This document shows positions 8,101 to 15,049 of a stretch of DNA of 16,894 bases, piece after piece. The notes under the pieces are model-generated. The model saw only the letters and a list, made by a program, of their open reading frames with translations, was not told the DNA's origin and did not search any database. How positions within the stretch are numbered: the stretch's first letter is position 1; each line of letters begins with the position of its first letter. The translations under genes and the position numbers were made by a program. Where the stretch lies: the NCBI GenBank assembly GCA_017645985.1, contig JAGCNK010000089.1:1-16894 (forward strand). The letters are read 5' to 3'. Source of the stretch: Bacteroidales bacterium (lineage in GTDB: Bacteria; Bacteroidota; Bacteroidia; Bacteroidales; UBA3824).

Positions 8101-9525
8101 GTGTCGCCTCAGTTGCTGCTAAACGTGGCATCCGAAACAGAAATGAATATCGAAAACAATCGTGGCGAAAAAGGTTGGTATCGCATCAAATTAGACTATT
8201 TCACTGTCAAAAAAGAGGACGGCACTATGGTCAAAGGCAAAGTGGTAAAGAGCGACGACGGACTGTCGTACACCTTCGACCCTGAGGAGGCGCTTGAGAG
8301 CAAAACCGTATACACCGCCAGCGCAAAAGTGATATTTCAGAAAAAAATAGGTTCATCATGGGTAACCTACAACGAAGACGGCAGCGACTATACCGAACAA
8401 AAAACTACAAGGTTTACAAGCGGATTGCGTCCTGACCATATTCTGCCCGAACATATATTGTGCTCCTATCCGCAACAGCGACAGTACAATTTCTACCCAA
8501 AAGAGTGGTCTGAGGGATACATTCTTTTGAAAGAAAACTATTCGTACCTATTCTCCACCGACATTCCCGAAGGATATATCCAGAAAGTACGGTTCGAAAC
8601 ACTCAACGGTCAGGGAAGCGAATTTAATTTCACATCCAAAAAGATAGAGCAATTTGGTGCGAAATATGAAATTGATTTCAATCTCAATAGTTTCCTGTTT
8701 AAAAACAAGGAAATATACCGAATTTCGATACTCAATGTGCCAAAAGAACAAGCCAAAATCGACGCTAACGTTTCAAGGTCGGAGGTTCAGCTCGACAATG
8801 GAGTAACGAAACGTACGATAGAAGCACAAGGTGAGCTCAATATGCTTGAGACCAAAGTACTAACATCTTACTGTTTCAGAACAAGCAAATTCAATACTTT
8901 TAAGGATAAGGTTAAGTCGTTAAATCTCAGTGGACAAGCATTTGTGTATGGTAGCGACGCTCTGATCAAGCAGATGACACGAAACCTCGACTCTGATGAG
9001 TTTCCTGATGGTTTTGAATATCAACATGCCGACACTTATAAAGGTTTTGCCGAGGGCAATATGATGGTATTAGAGCCGCTTCTGAATCAAACCGACTGGT
9101 ACAATAATAGCATATTCCCTTATGCCTACAAAGAATACACTCTTGAGCAACTCAACAACAAAGAAATCAGGTATTACCATTTCCCTCCCGACAATGCTAT
9201 GACCATTTTCAATGCGTATTTGATTCAACATCAAGATCTCACCGACAACGAAATAGCTTCAAATAGTGCTACTGGATTGCCACAGATTGGTAGCATAGGT
9301 TATTATGTGGTGTACCAATGCGACAGAGATGTAAGAGATATAAAGAAGATAGTGGCAGCCAAGAAGACCAACCACAAATATCTTTCTGGTCACGATGTTG
9401 CTTTTGCAAATTATTATGAACCAAAACCTTATTCCAAAGGCGATTATCCATTTAAGGTTTCATACCGTCTACCTGGTAAAAATATCATCACCTCATCAGT
9501 AACTGAAAAATTTGTTGTTCAATAG
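5086..9525 (+). CDS. Giant exported multidomain protein with Ig-like region, uncharacterised
   Basis: The chosen start is ATG 5086, which gives a basic N-terminus and a hydrophobic signal segment (about residues 13-27) ending NAQSQ. An in-frame ATG at 4960 would bury that signal 42 residues in. The 1479-aa product can be read in parts. Residues up to about 700 are beta-rich, with repeated Ser/Lys/Asp strands. A charged linker (about 710-728, KKEDKPSEDKPKDGGDG) follows. Residues about 735-985 are Gly- and aromatic-rich, include a Pro-run PPPPSQ, and end in a Cys-containing segment (CHIDFECGTKCEP). From about 986 (ISQITPGNGEKDVNVFVSP) the sequence resembles a bacterial Ig-like (Big_5-type) domain. 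A C-terminal beta-rich region of about 370 residues follows, without an obvious T9SS sorting domain. From memory, related large secreted proteins occur in other Bacteroidota, but I cannot name a function. It is probably co-expressed with the overlapping barrel gene. Confidence 0.8.
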   Translation: MKTMRTDSCKRSAILLIMLFALWLYPHNAQSQDVEQNAIELMQDTANAKRVRAAIEMANKVKKLGNYIKNLQEVLSNGELPLPCGLGEGKYILVLSDMQHGTDGLTKITASTSIALEHDTIAFGGTCTLSGQCGTSMPAKMELLAQRSVSIGKSVRLTFNKGSYCEFDCDGITQFFADITVTITSDKIVAYDSDFKPLNKKPSFNIQTYFESFEDLTFEIDSKLNFGISGLNDFVFSIEHLVLDKSETRTPASVRFPDNYFSSNSEIQLWEGLSAKTIAVTLPESFCKNGNTRTTVGCNSLIIDKHGLSVAAFVEGLPHPKIDTTKWQLMAESANISLTKNKIDSISFYGIANIPPFGKNSKMDFAACYNDISKQFDVKCNLQDHLDFPVFGANLALKPTSYINLTVGKNDFTSLIHADGTLSINTAIENMNVSLPEIKFEGMEISNRKPYFKPGVMSLAVSKVSLPSIAGFQLEIDNIGFEGEALAFDIKLKLNEMLNGAARLNVIGNFDTYKIKNVTLSRAEVHYKAENTLAIDGSVELKKGDDIYGNGFRGDLDLKLLNRYGLQAVGVFGKKDGLRYFLADVMLEANPIFTIPPCINVSGLGGGLYRHMDQTLQNYSFGKALSGICYVPNENVGFGFIAHTNFYVGQKNTFNAKTSFEIQFNNNWGLNYVQLKGDAAFMRDPKKWGGLSEGVMAATKDRMSAGGVAKLKKEDKPSEDKPKDGGDGILTASILMKYDNNSKIFNADLKTFLNSGIIKGTGANNLLVWAKAQFGNADWYLHMGTPQNKCGVKVLDFVTLDSYFMLGNGLPEMPPPPSQVLKDLSQSEKDKFLKRIHNDMPSSGKGIAFGLAFSTDISCTVGPFYAGIDLGAGGEFMLADYGKNAYCKGRSGTLGLNGWYAEAQVWAYLDAAVGIKAKIFGKTKKFDFLSLHSGACLKGMGPNPFYFTGIITGSYKILGGLLKGTCHIDFECGTKCEPVKDEPLLGEDMISQITPGNGEKDVNVFVSPQLLLNVASETEMNIENNRGEKGWYRIKLDYFTVKKEDGTMVKGKVVKSDDGLSYTFDPEEALESKTVYTASAKVIFQKKIGSSWVTYNEDGSDYTEQKTTRFTSGLRPDHILPEHILCSYPQQRQYNFYPKEWSEGYILLKENYSYLFSTDIPEGYIQKVRFETLNGQGSEFNFTSKKIEQFGAKYEIDFNLNSFLFKNKEIYRISILNVPKEQAKIDANVSRSEVQLDNGVTKRTIEAQGELNMLETKVLTSYCFRTSKFNTFKDKVKSLNLSGQAFVYGSDALIKQMTRNLDSDEFPDGFEYQHADTYKGFAEGNMMVLEPLLNQTDWYNNSIFPYAYKEYTLEQLNNKEIRYYHFPPDNAMTIFNAYLIQHQDLTDNEIASNSATGLPQIGSIGYYVVYQCDRDVRDIKKIVAAKKTNHKYLSGHDVAFANYYEPKPYSKGDYPFKVSYRLPGKNIITSSVTEKFVVQ

Positions 9526-9551
9526 CGTTTTTTTCATCCACTTCTGCTGAG

Positions 9552-9582
9552 TTGGTGTTCAGATTATTTTTTCCTATTTTTG
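9552..9582 (+). promoter_or_regulatory. Predicted Bacteroidota promoter of mqnE
   Basis: TTG (9552-9554), a 20-base spacer, then TATTTTTG (9575-9582). Transcription would begin about 12 bases before the ATG at 9601. The 75-base gap holds no clear terminator hairpin for the gene before it, only a run of seven T (9526-9533 region). Confidence 0.7.
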
Positions 9583-9600
9583 CAGCCTAAATCATAACAT

Positions 9601-10728
9601 ATGGACGCATTTCTTAATACCATTATAAATTTGAGCACCTGCGATGGGGTTGTTAGGGATATCGCCATCAAAGTAGCTGACGGCCTCCGCATTACCCCCG
9701 ATGAGGCTATTGTGCTTTATCAGTCGGCGCCGCTTGCTCTATTGGGTATGCTGGCTTTCGCTGTTAAGGAGCGGAACACTGGTCGAAGGGTTTTCTTCAA
9801 CCGAAACTTTCATATCGAACCTACTAATGTTTGCGTAAATAATTGTAAGTTTTGCAGTTACAAAAAGCCAAAAGGCGATGCGCAGGCGTGGGAACTGTCG
9901 TTTGACGAAATTCTTCATCAGGTTAGGCGATACAAAGACAGTCATGCAACAGAGTGCCACATAGTAGGAGGGGTGCATCCCGATCGCGACATCGATTACT
10001 ATTGCAACCTTATCCGCGAGGTGAAAAATATCATTCCAGGCATTGTGGTGAAGGCTTTTACCGCTGTGGAGATTGAATATATGGTCAACAAGGCAGGACT
10101 TTCGCTCCGCGACGGTCTGCAGAAACTTAAAGACGCTGGTCTGGAATCTATTCCCGGCGGCGGCGCGGAGATTTTCGACGAGGAGCTCAGGGCAAAGATT
10201 TGTCCCGAAAAAACCAAGTCGGACAAATGGCTCGAAATTCACCGCACAGCCCATCAGCTAGGCATATCCACCAATGCTACAATACTTTACGGACATTTGG
10301 AGAGCTACGGGCAGCGTATCGACCATCTCAACCGTCTGCGCACCTTGCAAGACGAGACTCACGGATTCAGCGCATTTATTCCGCTCAAATACCGTCACGA
10401 AAACAACTCGATGAGCAATATCGGCGAAGTGCCGCTGTTGGAAGATTTGAAAAACTACGCCGTGTCGCGTATTTTCTTAGACAATTTTCCGCACATAAAG
10501 GCATACTGGGTTATGAGCGGATTGGAAACCACCCGCCTTGCCCTTCAGTACGGTGCCGACGACATTGACGGCACTGTCAACGACAGCACCAAAATTTACA
10601 CCATGGCTGGGGTAGGGGGCAAGCCCGAGATGACCGTGGAGCAGATTGTGGATTTGATCAAATCAGAAAACCTCGTGCCTGTGGAGCGCGACACCTTTTA
10701 TAATATAATAAAGGAGTACGATGATTGA
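9601..10728 (+). CDS. mqnE: Aminofutalosine synthase MqnE (radical SAM)
   Basis: This 375-aa radical-SAM enzyme carries the cluster motif C78-VNN-C82-KF-C85 (CX3CX2C) within HIEPTNVCVNNCKFCSY. GGVHP (123-127) and IPGGGAEIF (184-192) are typical of the MqnE/MqnC/CofH family. HIEPTN before the first Cys and the PGGGAE motif favour MqnE over MqnC. Known MqnE enzymes join 3-[(1-carboxyvinyl)oxy]benzoate to S-adenosylmethionine to form 6-amino-6-deoxyfutalosine, the second step of the futalosine route to menaquinone, in the cytosol. The length is complete for the family. No other mqn gene is in the window, so this is one step of a dispersed pathway. Its last 8 bases overlap the next gene. CofH is the main alternative but is less likely in this lineage. 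Confidence 0.88.
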   Translation: MDAFLNTIINLSTCDGVVRDIAIKVADGLRITPDEAIVLYQSAPLALLGMLAFAVKERNTGRRVFFNRNFHIEPTNVCVNNCKFCSYKKPKGDAQAWELSFDEILHQVRRYKDSHATECHIVGGVHPDRDIDYYCNLIREVKNIIPGIVVKAFTAVEIEYMVNKAGLSLRDGLQKLKDAGLESIPGGGAEIFDEELRAKICPEKTKSDKWLEIHRTAHQLGISTNATILYGHLESYGQRIDHLNRLRTLQDETHGFSAFIPLKYRHENNSMSNIGEVPLLEDLKNYAVSRIFLDNFPHIKAYWVMSGLETTRLALQYGADDIDGTVNDSTKIYTMAGVGGKPEMTVEQIVDLIKSENLVPVERDTFYNIIKEYDD

Positions 10729-11488
10729 GTTTTGCAGTCTTGCCTCGGGCAGCAACGGCAACTGCTACTACATAGGCAACGAAACCGACGCCGTGCTGAT
10801 CGACGGAGGAATATCCAACCGCCGCTTTATGGACAGGGCTGAGACCGTGGGCGTTGACACAGCCAAAATCCGTGCGCTCTTTGTGTCGCACGAGCATTAC
10901 GACCACGTGGCAGGATTGAAATCCATTTCTCACCGCCACAACATACCTGTATATTTCAGCGCAGCCACATACAACGCACTTTCGCGGCGCAAACGTCCGC
11001 AAGATTATAAGATTTTCGACGGTATGGAGTCTGTACAGGTGGCTCCGTCGATTGAGGTATTCCCATTCCGGAAACATCACGACGCCACCGACCCGCACAG
11101 TTTCGTGGTGCGTGTCAACGGGCATCATATCGGCGTAATCACCGACATTGGCGTGGCCGACGAGGTGTGCGCAGAGTTTTTTTCACGTTGCGACGTGGTG
11201 TTCCTTGAAATGAACTACGACCCAGAAATGCTCTCCTCGGGCTCGTATCCGCAGTATCTCAAAGAGAGAATCAATTCCGACATAGGGCATCTCTCTAATA
11301 GTCAGGCGTTAGAATTGGTAAATAATCACGCCTCGCCATCGCTCACGCACATTATAGCGTCGCATATTTCGGCAGAGAACAATTCGCACCAGATTATCGA
11401 AGATATGCTTTTGCCTTACAAGGAGCGCTACGTGATAGAGCTTGCTCCTCGTTTTGCCGCTGGAATGCGCTATGTGATTGAGGGTTGA
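10721..11488 (+). CDS. MBL-fold metallo-hydrolase, WalJ/YycJ type
   Basis: The 255-aa protein has the metallo-beta-lactamase-fold signature H57-E-H59-Y-D61-H62 (HxHxDH) that binds two metal ions. It also has the N-terminal SLASGSNGNC motif, a later TDIG strand with the bridging Asp, and the C-terminal GHLSNSQ and SHISAENN segments that mark the YycJ/WalJ branch. Family members are cytosolic, and some show 5' exonuclease-like activity on DNA; the substrate here is not known. The ATG lies inside mqnE (8-base overlap), so the two are probably translated from one mRNA, but there is no obvious biochemical link to menaquinone. The length is normal and the gene looks intact. The two-component system with which walJ is linked in Firmicutes is absent. 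Confidence 0.88.
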   Translation: MIEFCSLASGSNGNCYYIGNETDAVLIDGGISNRRFMDRAETVGVDTAKIRALFVSHEHYDHVAGLKSISHRHNIPVYFSAATYNALSRRKRPQDYKIFDGMESVQVAPSIEVFPFRKHHDATDPHSFVVRVNGHHIGVITDIGVADEVCAEFFSRCDVVFLEMNYDPEMLSSGSYPQYLKERINSDIGHLSNSQALELVNNHASPSLTHIIASHISAENNSHQIIEDMLLPYKERYVIELAPRFAAGMRYVIEG

Positions 11489-11528
11489 CTTGGTATGTGA
11501 TTTTTTTTGTAAAAAAACTTTAAAAATA

Positions 11529-11560
11529 TTTGGTTTTTGTTAAGCCATAGTTTATTTTTG
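11529..11560 (+). promoter_or_regulatory. Predicted Bacteroidota promoter of the susCD operon
   Basis: TTTG (11529-11532), a 20-base spacer, then TATTTTTG (11553-11560) is the best promoter match in the window. An A/T-rich block (11502-11528, T8 then A7) lies directly upstream and could act like an UP element. Transcription would start near 11567, about 320 bases before the susC ATG. No better match was seen closer to susC. Confidence 0.65.
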
Positions 11561-11604
11561 AGACCGATAATTCTACAAACCATTATACTCAAAGTATGTT
11601 CTTT

Positions 11605-11641
11605 TACAAATCAGTTTACCCTTTCTTTTAAACGATTTGTA
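11605..11641 (+). promoter_or_regulatory. Interrupted 13-bp hairpin / dyad in the susC leader
   Basis: TACAAATC (11605-11612) pairs perfectly with GATTTGTA (11634-11641). After one unpaired A (11613), GTTTA (11614-11618) pairs with TAAAC (11629-11633). The loop is the pyrimidine run CCCTTTCTTT (11619-11628). It lies about 40 bases after the predicted transcription start, so it may be an RNA structure or an operator-like DNA dyad. Confidence 0.55.
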
Positions 11642-11670
11642 TATGAGTTTCTTCAATGCTTTTAAACCCC

Positions 11671-11700
11671 ATACTCTGACCGCTATTATACTCTAACCGC
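11671..11700 (+). repeat. Short tandem-like direct repeat in the susC leader
   Basis: ATACTCTGACCGC (11671-11683) and ATACTCTAACCGC (11688-11700) differ at one base and start 17 bases apart. A shorter ATACTC occurs at 11585-11590 and TCTAACC again at 11733-11739. This might be a binding site for a regulator or simple chance similarity. Confidence 0.45.
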
Positions 11701-11886
11701 ACCTATTATGCTTTATTCCAGCGTGTTATAAATCTAACCTTCTTTAAATCTTACATCCTGCTCAACCTGTTAGCCGTATGTCTATATGGTTAATTATCAA
11801 TCTTTTATTCGTTAAAAAAACGCAATTATCGCCGTGCTTATGGCGCGGTGCTGCTATATTAATTTTTTAACCAATAAAAAGGAAAT

Positions 11887-14800
11887 ATGAGATTCAGAAG
11901 TTTACTCACAATGCTACTGCTGCTTGCCGGACTGATGTTAGCCGGCAGCGCATCTGCGCAGACACTCAGCGTGTCGGGTAAGGTTACCGACGACAACGGC
12001 GAACCTACCATTGGCGCAACCATTCAAATTAAAGGTACTACCACCGGCACCATTTCCGACCTTGACGGCAAGTTTGTAATCAACTGCAACCAGGGCGACG
12101 TTCTCGTGGTGTCGTACATCGGTTTTCAGTCGCAGGAGGTCACCGTTTCCTCCTCTACCGTAAGCGTAACCCTCCAGCCCGATATGGTAGGTATGGAAGA
12201 AGTTGTGGTGGTGGGCTACGGTGTTCAGAAAAAGAAGCTTACCACAGGCGCGTCGGTGCAGGTGGCAAGCGAAGACATTGCACGTCAGAACGCTACCGAC
12301 GCATTTGGCGCGTTGCAGAGCCAGTCGCCGGGTGTCAACATCACCCAAAATTCTGGTCAGCCTGGCGACGGCTACAAGGTTACAATCCGTGGACTCGGCA
12401 CTACCGGCACAGCTACTCCTCTTTATGTTGTCGACGGTGTGGCAGGTGCCAACATCGAGGCGCTCGATCCAAACGACATCGAGAGTATCGACGTGCTTAA
12501 AGATGCCGCCTCGGCTGCCATCTACGGCGCCCGTGCTGCCAACGGCGTAATCCTTGTTACCACCAAGCACGGCAAGGTGGGCAAGCCTCGCATCACATAC
12601 GACGGCTACTACGGCATTCAGAATGCTATCACCAACGGCGTTACCCCGCTCAACGCCAAGCAGTATATGGAGATATTCAACAAGGCTAAAATTTCCGAAG
12701 GCAGTCCCGAGGAGGATTTCGAGTCGCAGTTGCCTGTTCAGTACAAGCAGATTATGGACGGCACTTGGAACGGAACCAACTGGCTTGAAGAGTCTTTGGA
12801 CAATAACGCTCCCATACAGAACCACTCAATTAGCATAAGCGGAGGTTCCGACCTGTCGCGCTACTCCCTTGGTTTTTCGTATTTCAGCCAGGACGGCACA
12901 TTGGGATATCCCGCCACTCCGCACTACGACCGTATCACCGTACGCGCCAATTCTGATTATTCCCTTTACCGCAAAAACAAACGCGACATTCTGAAGATTG
13001 GTGAAAATATCACCTATACTATTACCAATTCTAAGGGACTGAACCTCGGCGACAAATATTCCAACAATATCCGCAACCTTCTCACTGTCACCCCGTTGCT
13101 ACCGGCCTACAATTCCGAGGGCGAGATATATGTGTTTAAGGATATGGAAGCCGACAACTGGGTTTTCGACCAGGAGCGTGTGAATCCTTTGGCACAGATA
13201 GCCTCCCATAAAGACAAAAACACTCGTCGTTCGCGTTTGCAGTTCAACGCATTTTTGGAGTTTTCGCCCATTGAGAGACTAAAAATCCGCAGCAGTGCCG
13301 GCTTCCATACTTCGCAGAGAGACTATCGCAGGGCGGAAGCAGCGTACCATTGGGCGTCAAAAACCATAGAATCAAAAGATTATGTGGAACAGCAGCAGAG
13401 TTACAACTACCGTTGGACCTGGGAAAACACAGCCAACTATGTGTTCAATATCGACAACCACAACATTGATATTCTCGTAGGACAGAGCCTCGAAAAATGG
13501 GGTTACGGCAATTCGGTGGGTGTGCGAAACGCCTACAGCATCTATCCTGGTTCTTACAAAAATGCTTATATCGACAATACCGATCCCGCAGCTACCGGAA
13601 ACACCACTGTCAACGGTGCGCCAAACTCAATGGGAGCACTTGCCTCGTTTTTCGGACGTGTAAACTACAATTTCCGCGAAACATATATGGCATCGCTCAT
13701 CATGCGTGCCGACGGTTCGTCAAACTTTGCCAAAGGTCACCGTTGGGGATATTTTCCGTCGGTGTCGGCAGGATGGGTTGTTACCAACGAGGATTTTGCC
13801 GATGGTATCAAAAACGTTGTTGACTTCTTGAAAATCCGCGGCAGCTGGGGACAGAACGGAAACGCTTCTGTCGACAACTTCCAGTATCTCCGCACAATAT
13901 CATACGACCGCAGATATTATTTCGACGACGAGGAAACTCCTGTCAAGGGCGCATATCCCGACATTATTCCTAATCCGACCCTTTCGTGGGAAACATCCGA
14001 ACAGCTCGACCTCGGTTTTGATGCAAGATTCTTTAAGTCAAGACTTTCGGTAACGTTCGACTGGTATAAGAAAACCACCAAAGACTGGCTTGTTCACGCT
14101 CCTCAGCTGACATCTTATGGCACAGGCGCTCCTGAGATCAACGGCGGCGACGTGGTTAACAAAGGTTTGGAAATAGCTTTCGTCTGGAGAGACAACCTCG
14201 GCGATTTTAAATACACAGTGGGTGTCAACGCTTCCACAAACAAAAACGAAGTTACCCGTATCGACAACGAGGAGGGAATAATCCACGGCAGCAGAGGCGT
14301 GCTTGCCGAAAACACCGAAGAGCTTTACCGTGTGGAGGTGGGTCATCCTATGGGATATTTCTGGGGGTACAAAACCGCAGGCGTGTTCCAAAACCAACAG
14401 CAGGTGGACGAGTGGATCGCCGCCGGCAAACCTTACCTGCAGGAGAAGGGCAAGCTTCAGCCCGGCGACCTTATTTTTGTTGACACAAACCAAGACAAAG
14501 TTATCAACGAACACGACAAATGCGAAATAGGCAACCCCCATCCTGATTGGACTATGGGTGCGAATATCACAATGTCGTACAAAGGTTTCGACCTCGCTGT
14601 CAACGGCTATGGTCAGTTTGGTCAACAGGTGGCACTCAACTATCGCGAGTTCTCTAACACACAGTCGCACAACTACACCACCGACGTTTACACCAAATAC
14701 TGGGACGGCGAAGGATCTACCAACAAGTATCCCCGTTTCAGCCACGGCAAGGACACCAACTTCAAGGAGATTTCTGACATGTGGCTCGAAGACGCCGACT

Positions 14801-15036
14801 TTTTCAAAATCTCTAACCTCACATTCGGATACGATTTCAAATATATTTGGAAAAACGCTCCGTTTCAGAAATGCCGTCTCTATTTCACCGTTCAGAACCT
14901 TGCCACATTTACCAAATATCCCGGAATGGACCCCGAGGTGGGATATGGAGCTGCCGACAGCTGGGCGTCGGGCATCGACTTGGGATTCTATCCGAATCCC
15001 CAGACTATTATGGGTGGTATTAACTTAACATTTTAA
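11887..15036 (+). CDS. SusC/RagA-family TonB-linked outer-membrane transporter
   Basis: The 1049-aa protein follows the full SusC order. A signal peptide ends at SASA (residue 24). A carboxypeptidase-regulatory-like domain covers about 28-100 (VSGKVTDDNGEPTIGATIQI). The segment MEEVVVVGYGVQKK precedes a TonB plug (about 115-228, with PLYVVDG at 178-184 and AAIYGARAANGVILVTT at 210-226). A long 22-strand-type barrel then runs to the C-terminal GGINLTF. Near residue 860, DTNQDKVINEHD resembles the acidic D-x-N-x-D loop found in SusC proteins. The family imports oligosaccharides or peptides across the outer membrane using energy from TonB-ExbBD. The downstream SusD lipoprotein, 13 bases away, acts as the lid on this barrel. 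ATG is preceded by AAAAAGGAAAT. Substrate cannot be read from the sequence. The gene is complete. Confidence 0.97.
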   Translation: MRFRSLLTMLLLLAGLMLAGSASAQTLSVSGKVTDDNGEPTIGATIQIKGTTTGTISDLDGKFVINCNQGDVLVVSYIGFQSQEVTVSSSTVSVTLQPDMVGMEEVVVVGYGVQKKKLTTGASVQVASEDIARQNATDAFGALQSQSPGVNITQNSGQPGDGYKVTIRGLGTTGTATPLYVVDGVAGANIEALDPNDIESIDVLKDAASAAIYGARAANGVILVTTKHGKVGKPRITYDGYYGIQNAITNGVTPLNAKQYMEIFNKAKISEGSPEEDFESQLPVQYKQIMDGTWNGTNWLEESLDNNAPIQNHSISISGGSDLSRYSLGFSYFSQDGTLGYPATPHYDRITVRANSDYSLYRKNKRDILKIGENITYTITNSKGLNLGDKYSNNIRNLLTVTPLLPAYNSEGEIYVFKDMEADNWVFDQERVNPLAQIASHKDKNTRRSRLQFNAFLEFSPIERLKIRSSAGFHTSQRDYRRAEAAYHWASKTIESKDYVEQQQSYNYRWTWENTANYVFNIDNHNIDILVGQSLEKWGYGNSVGVRNAYSIYPGSYKNAYIDNTDPAATGNTTVNGAPNSMGALASFFGRVNYNFRETYMASLIMRADGSSNFAKGHRWGYFPSVSAGWVVTNEDFADGIKNVVDFLKIRGSWGQNGNASVDNFQYLRTISYDRRYYFDDEETPVKGAYPDIIPNPTLSWETSEQLDLGFDARFFKSRLSVTFDWYKKTTKDWLVHAPQLTSYGTGAPEINGGDVVNKGLEIAFVWRDNLGDFKYTVGVNASTNKNEVTRIDNEEGIIHGSRGVLAENTEELYRVEVGHPMGYFWGYKTAGVFQNQQQVDEWIAAGKPYLQEKGKLQPGDLIFVDTNQDKVINEHDKCEIGNPHPDWTMGANITMSYKGFDLAVNGYGQFGQQVALNYREFSNTQSHNYTTDVYTKYWDGEGSTNKYPRFSHGKDTNFKEISDMWLEDADFFKISNLTFGYDFKYIWKNAPFQKCRLYFTVQNLATFTKYPGMDPEVGYGAADSWASGIDLGFYPNPQTIMGGINLTF

Positions 15037-15049
15037 TTATTATTGACTT

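Larger units (their letters stand above)
11567..11886 (+). promoter_or_regulatory. Long 5' leader of susC
   Basis: The 398-base gap before susC holds the promoter and this leader, with no credible gene. It is G-poor: across 11581-11760 I count 42 C and 16 G. Contents are a 13-bp interrupted hairpin (11605-11641), a 13-bp direct repeat (11671-11683 and 11688-11700), a short stem CCGTGC-TTATG-GCGCGG (11832-11848), and a purine-rich ribosome-binding stretch AAAAAGGAAA (11876-11885) ending just before the ATG. The C-over-G excess could make it a Rho-loading region, and the hairpins could serve mRNA-level control. Both are inferences. Confidence 0.5.

Noticed and set aside
11502..11517. T8-GT-A7 run as a terminator after the MBL-fold gene
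   Set aside because: The stem would be only A:T pairs with no room for a stable loop; it is more plausibly the A/T-rich upstream part of the susC promoter.
11786..11815. 9-residue possible leader peptide upstream of susC
   Set aside because: No ribosome-binding stretch before the ATG and no run of regulatory codons; short frames like this are expected by chance.
11938..12825. 295-aa antisense open frame inside susC
   Set aside because: Fully within the conserved signal, carboxypeptidase-like and plug region of susC; no motif or start signal of its own.
14038..14745. 235-aa antisense open frame inside susC
   Set aside because: Covers conserved barrel sequence of susC and shows no recognisable protein features.
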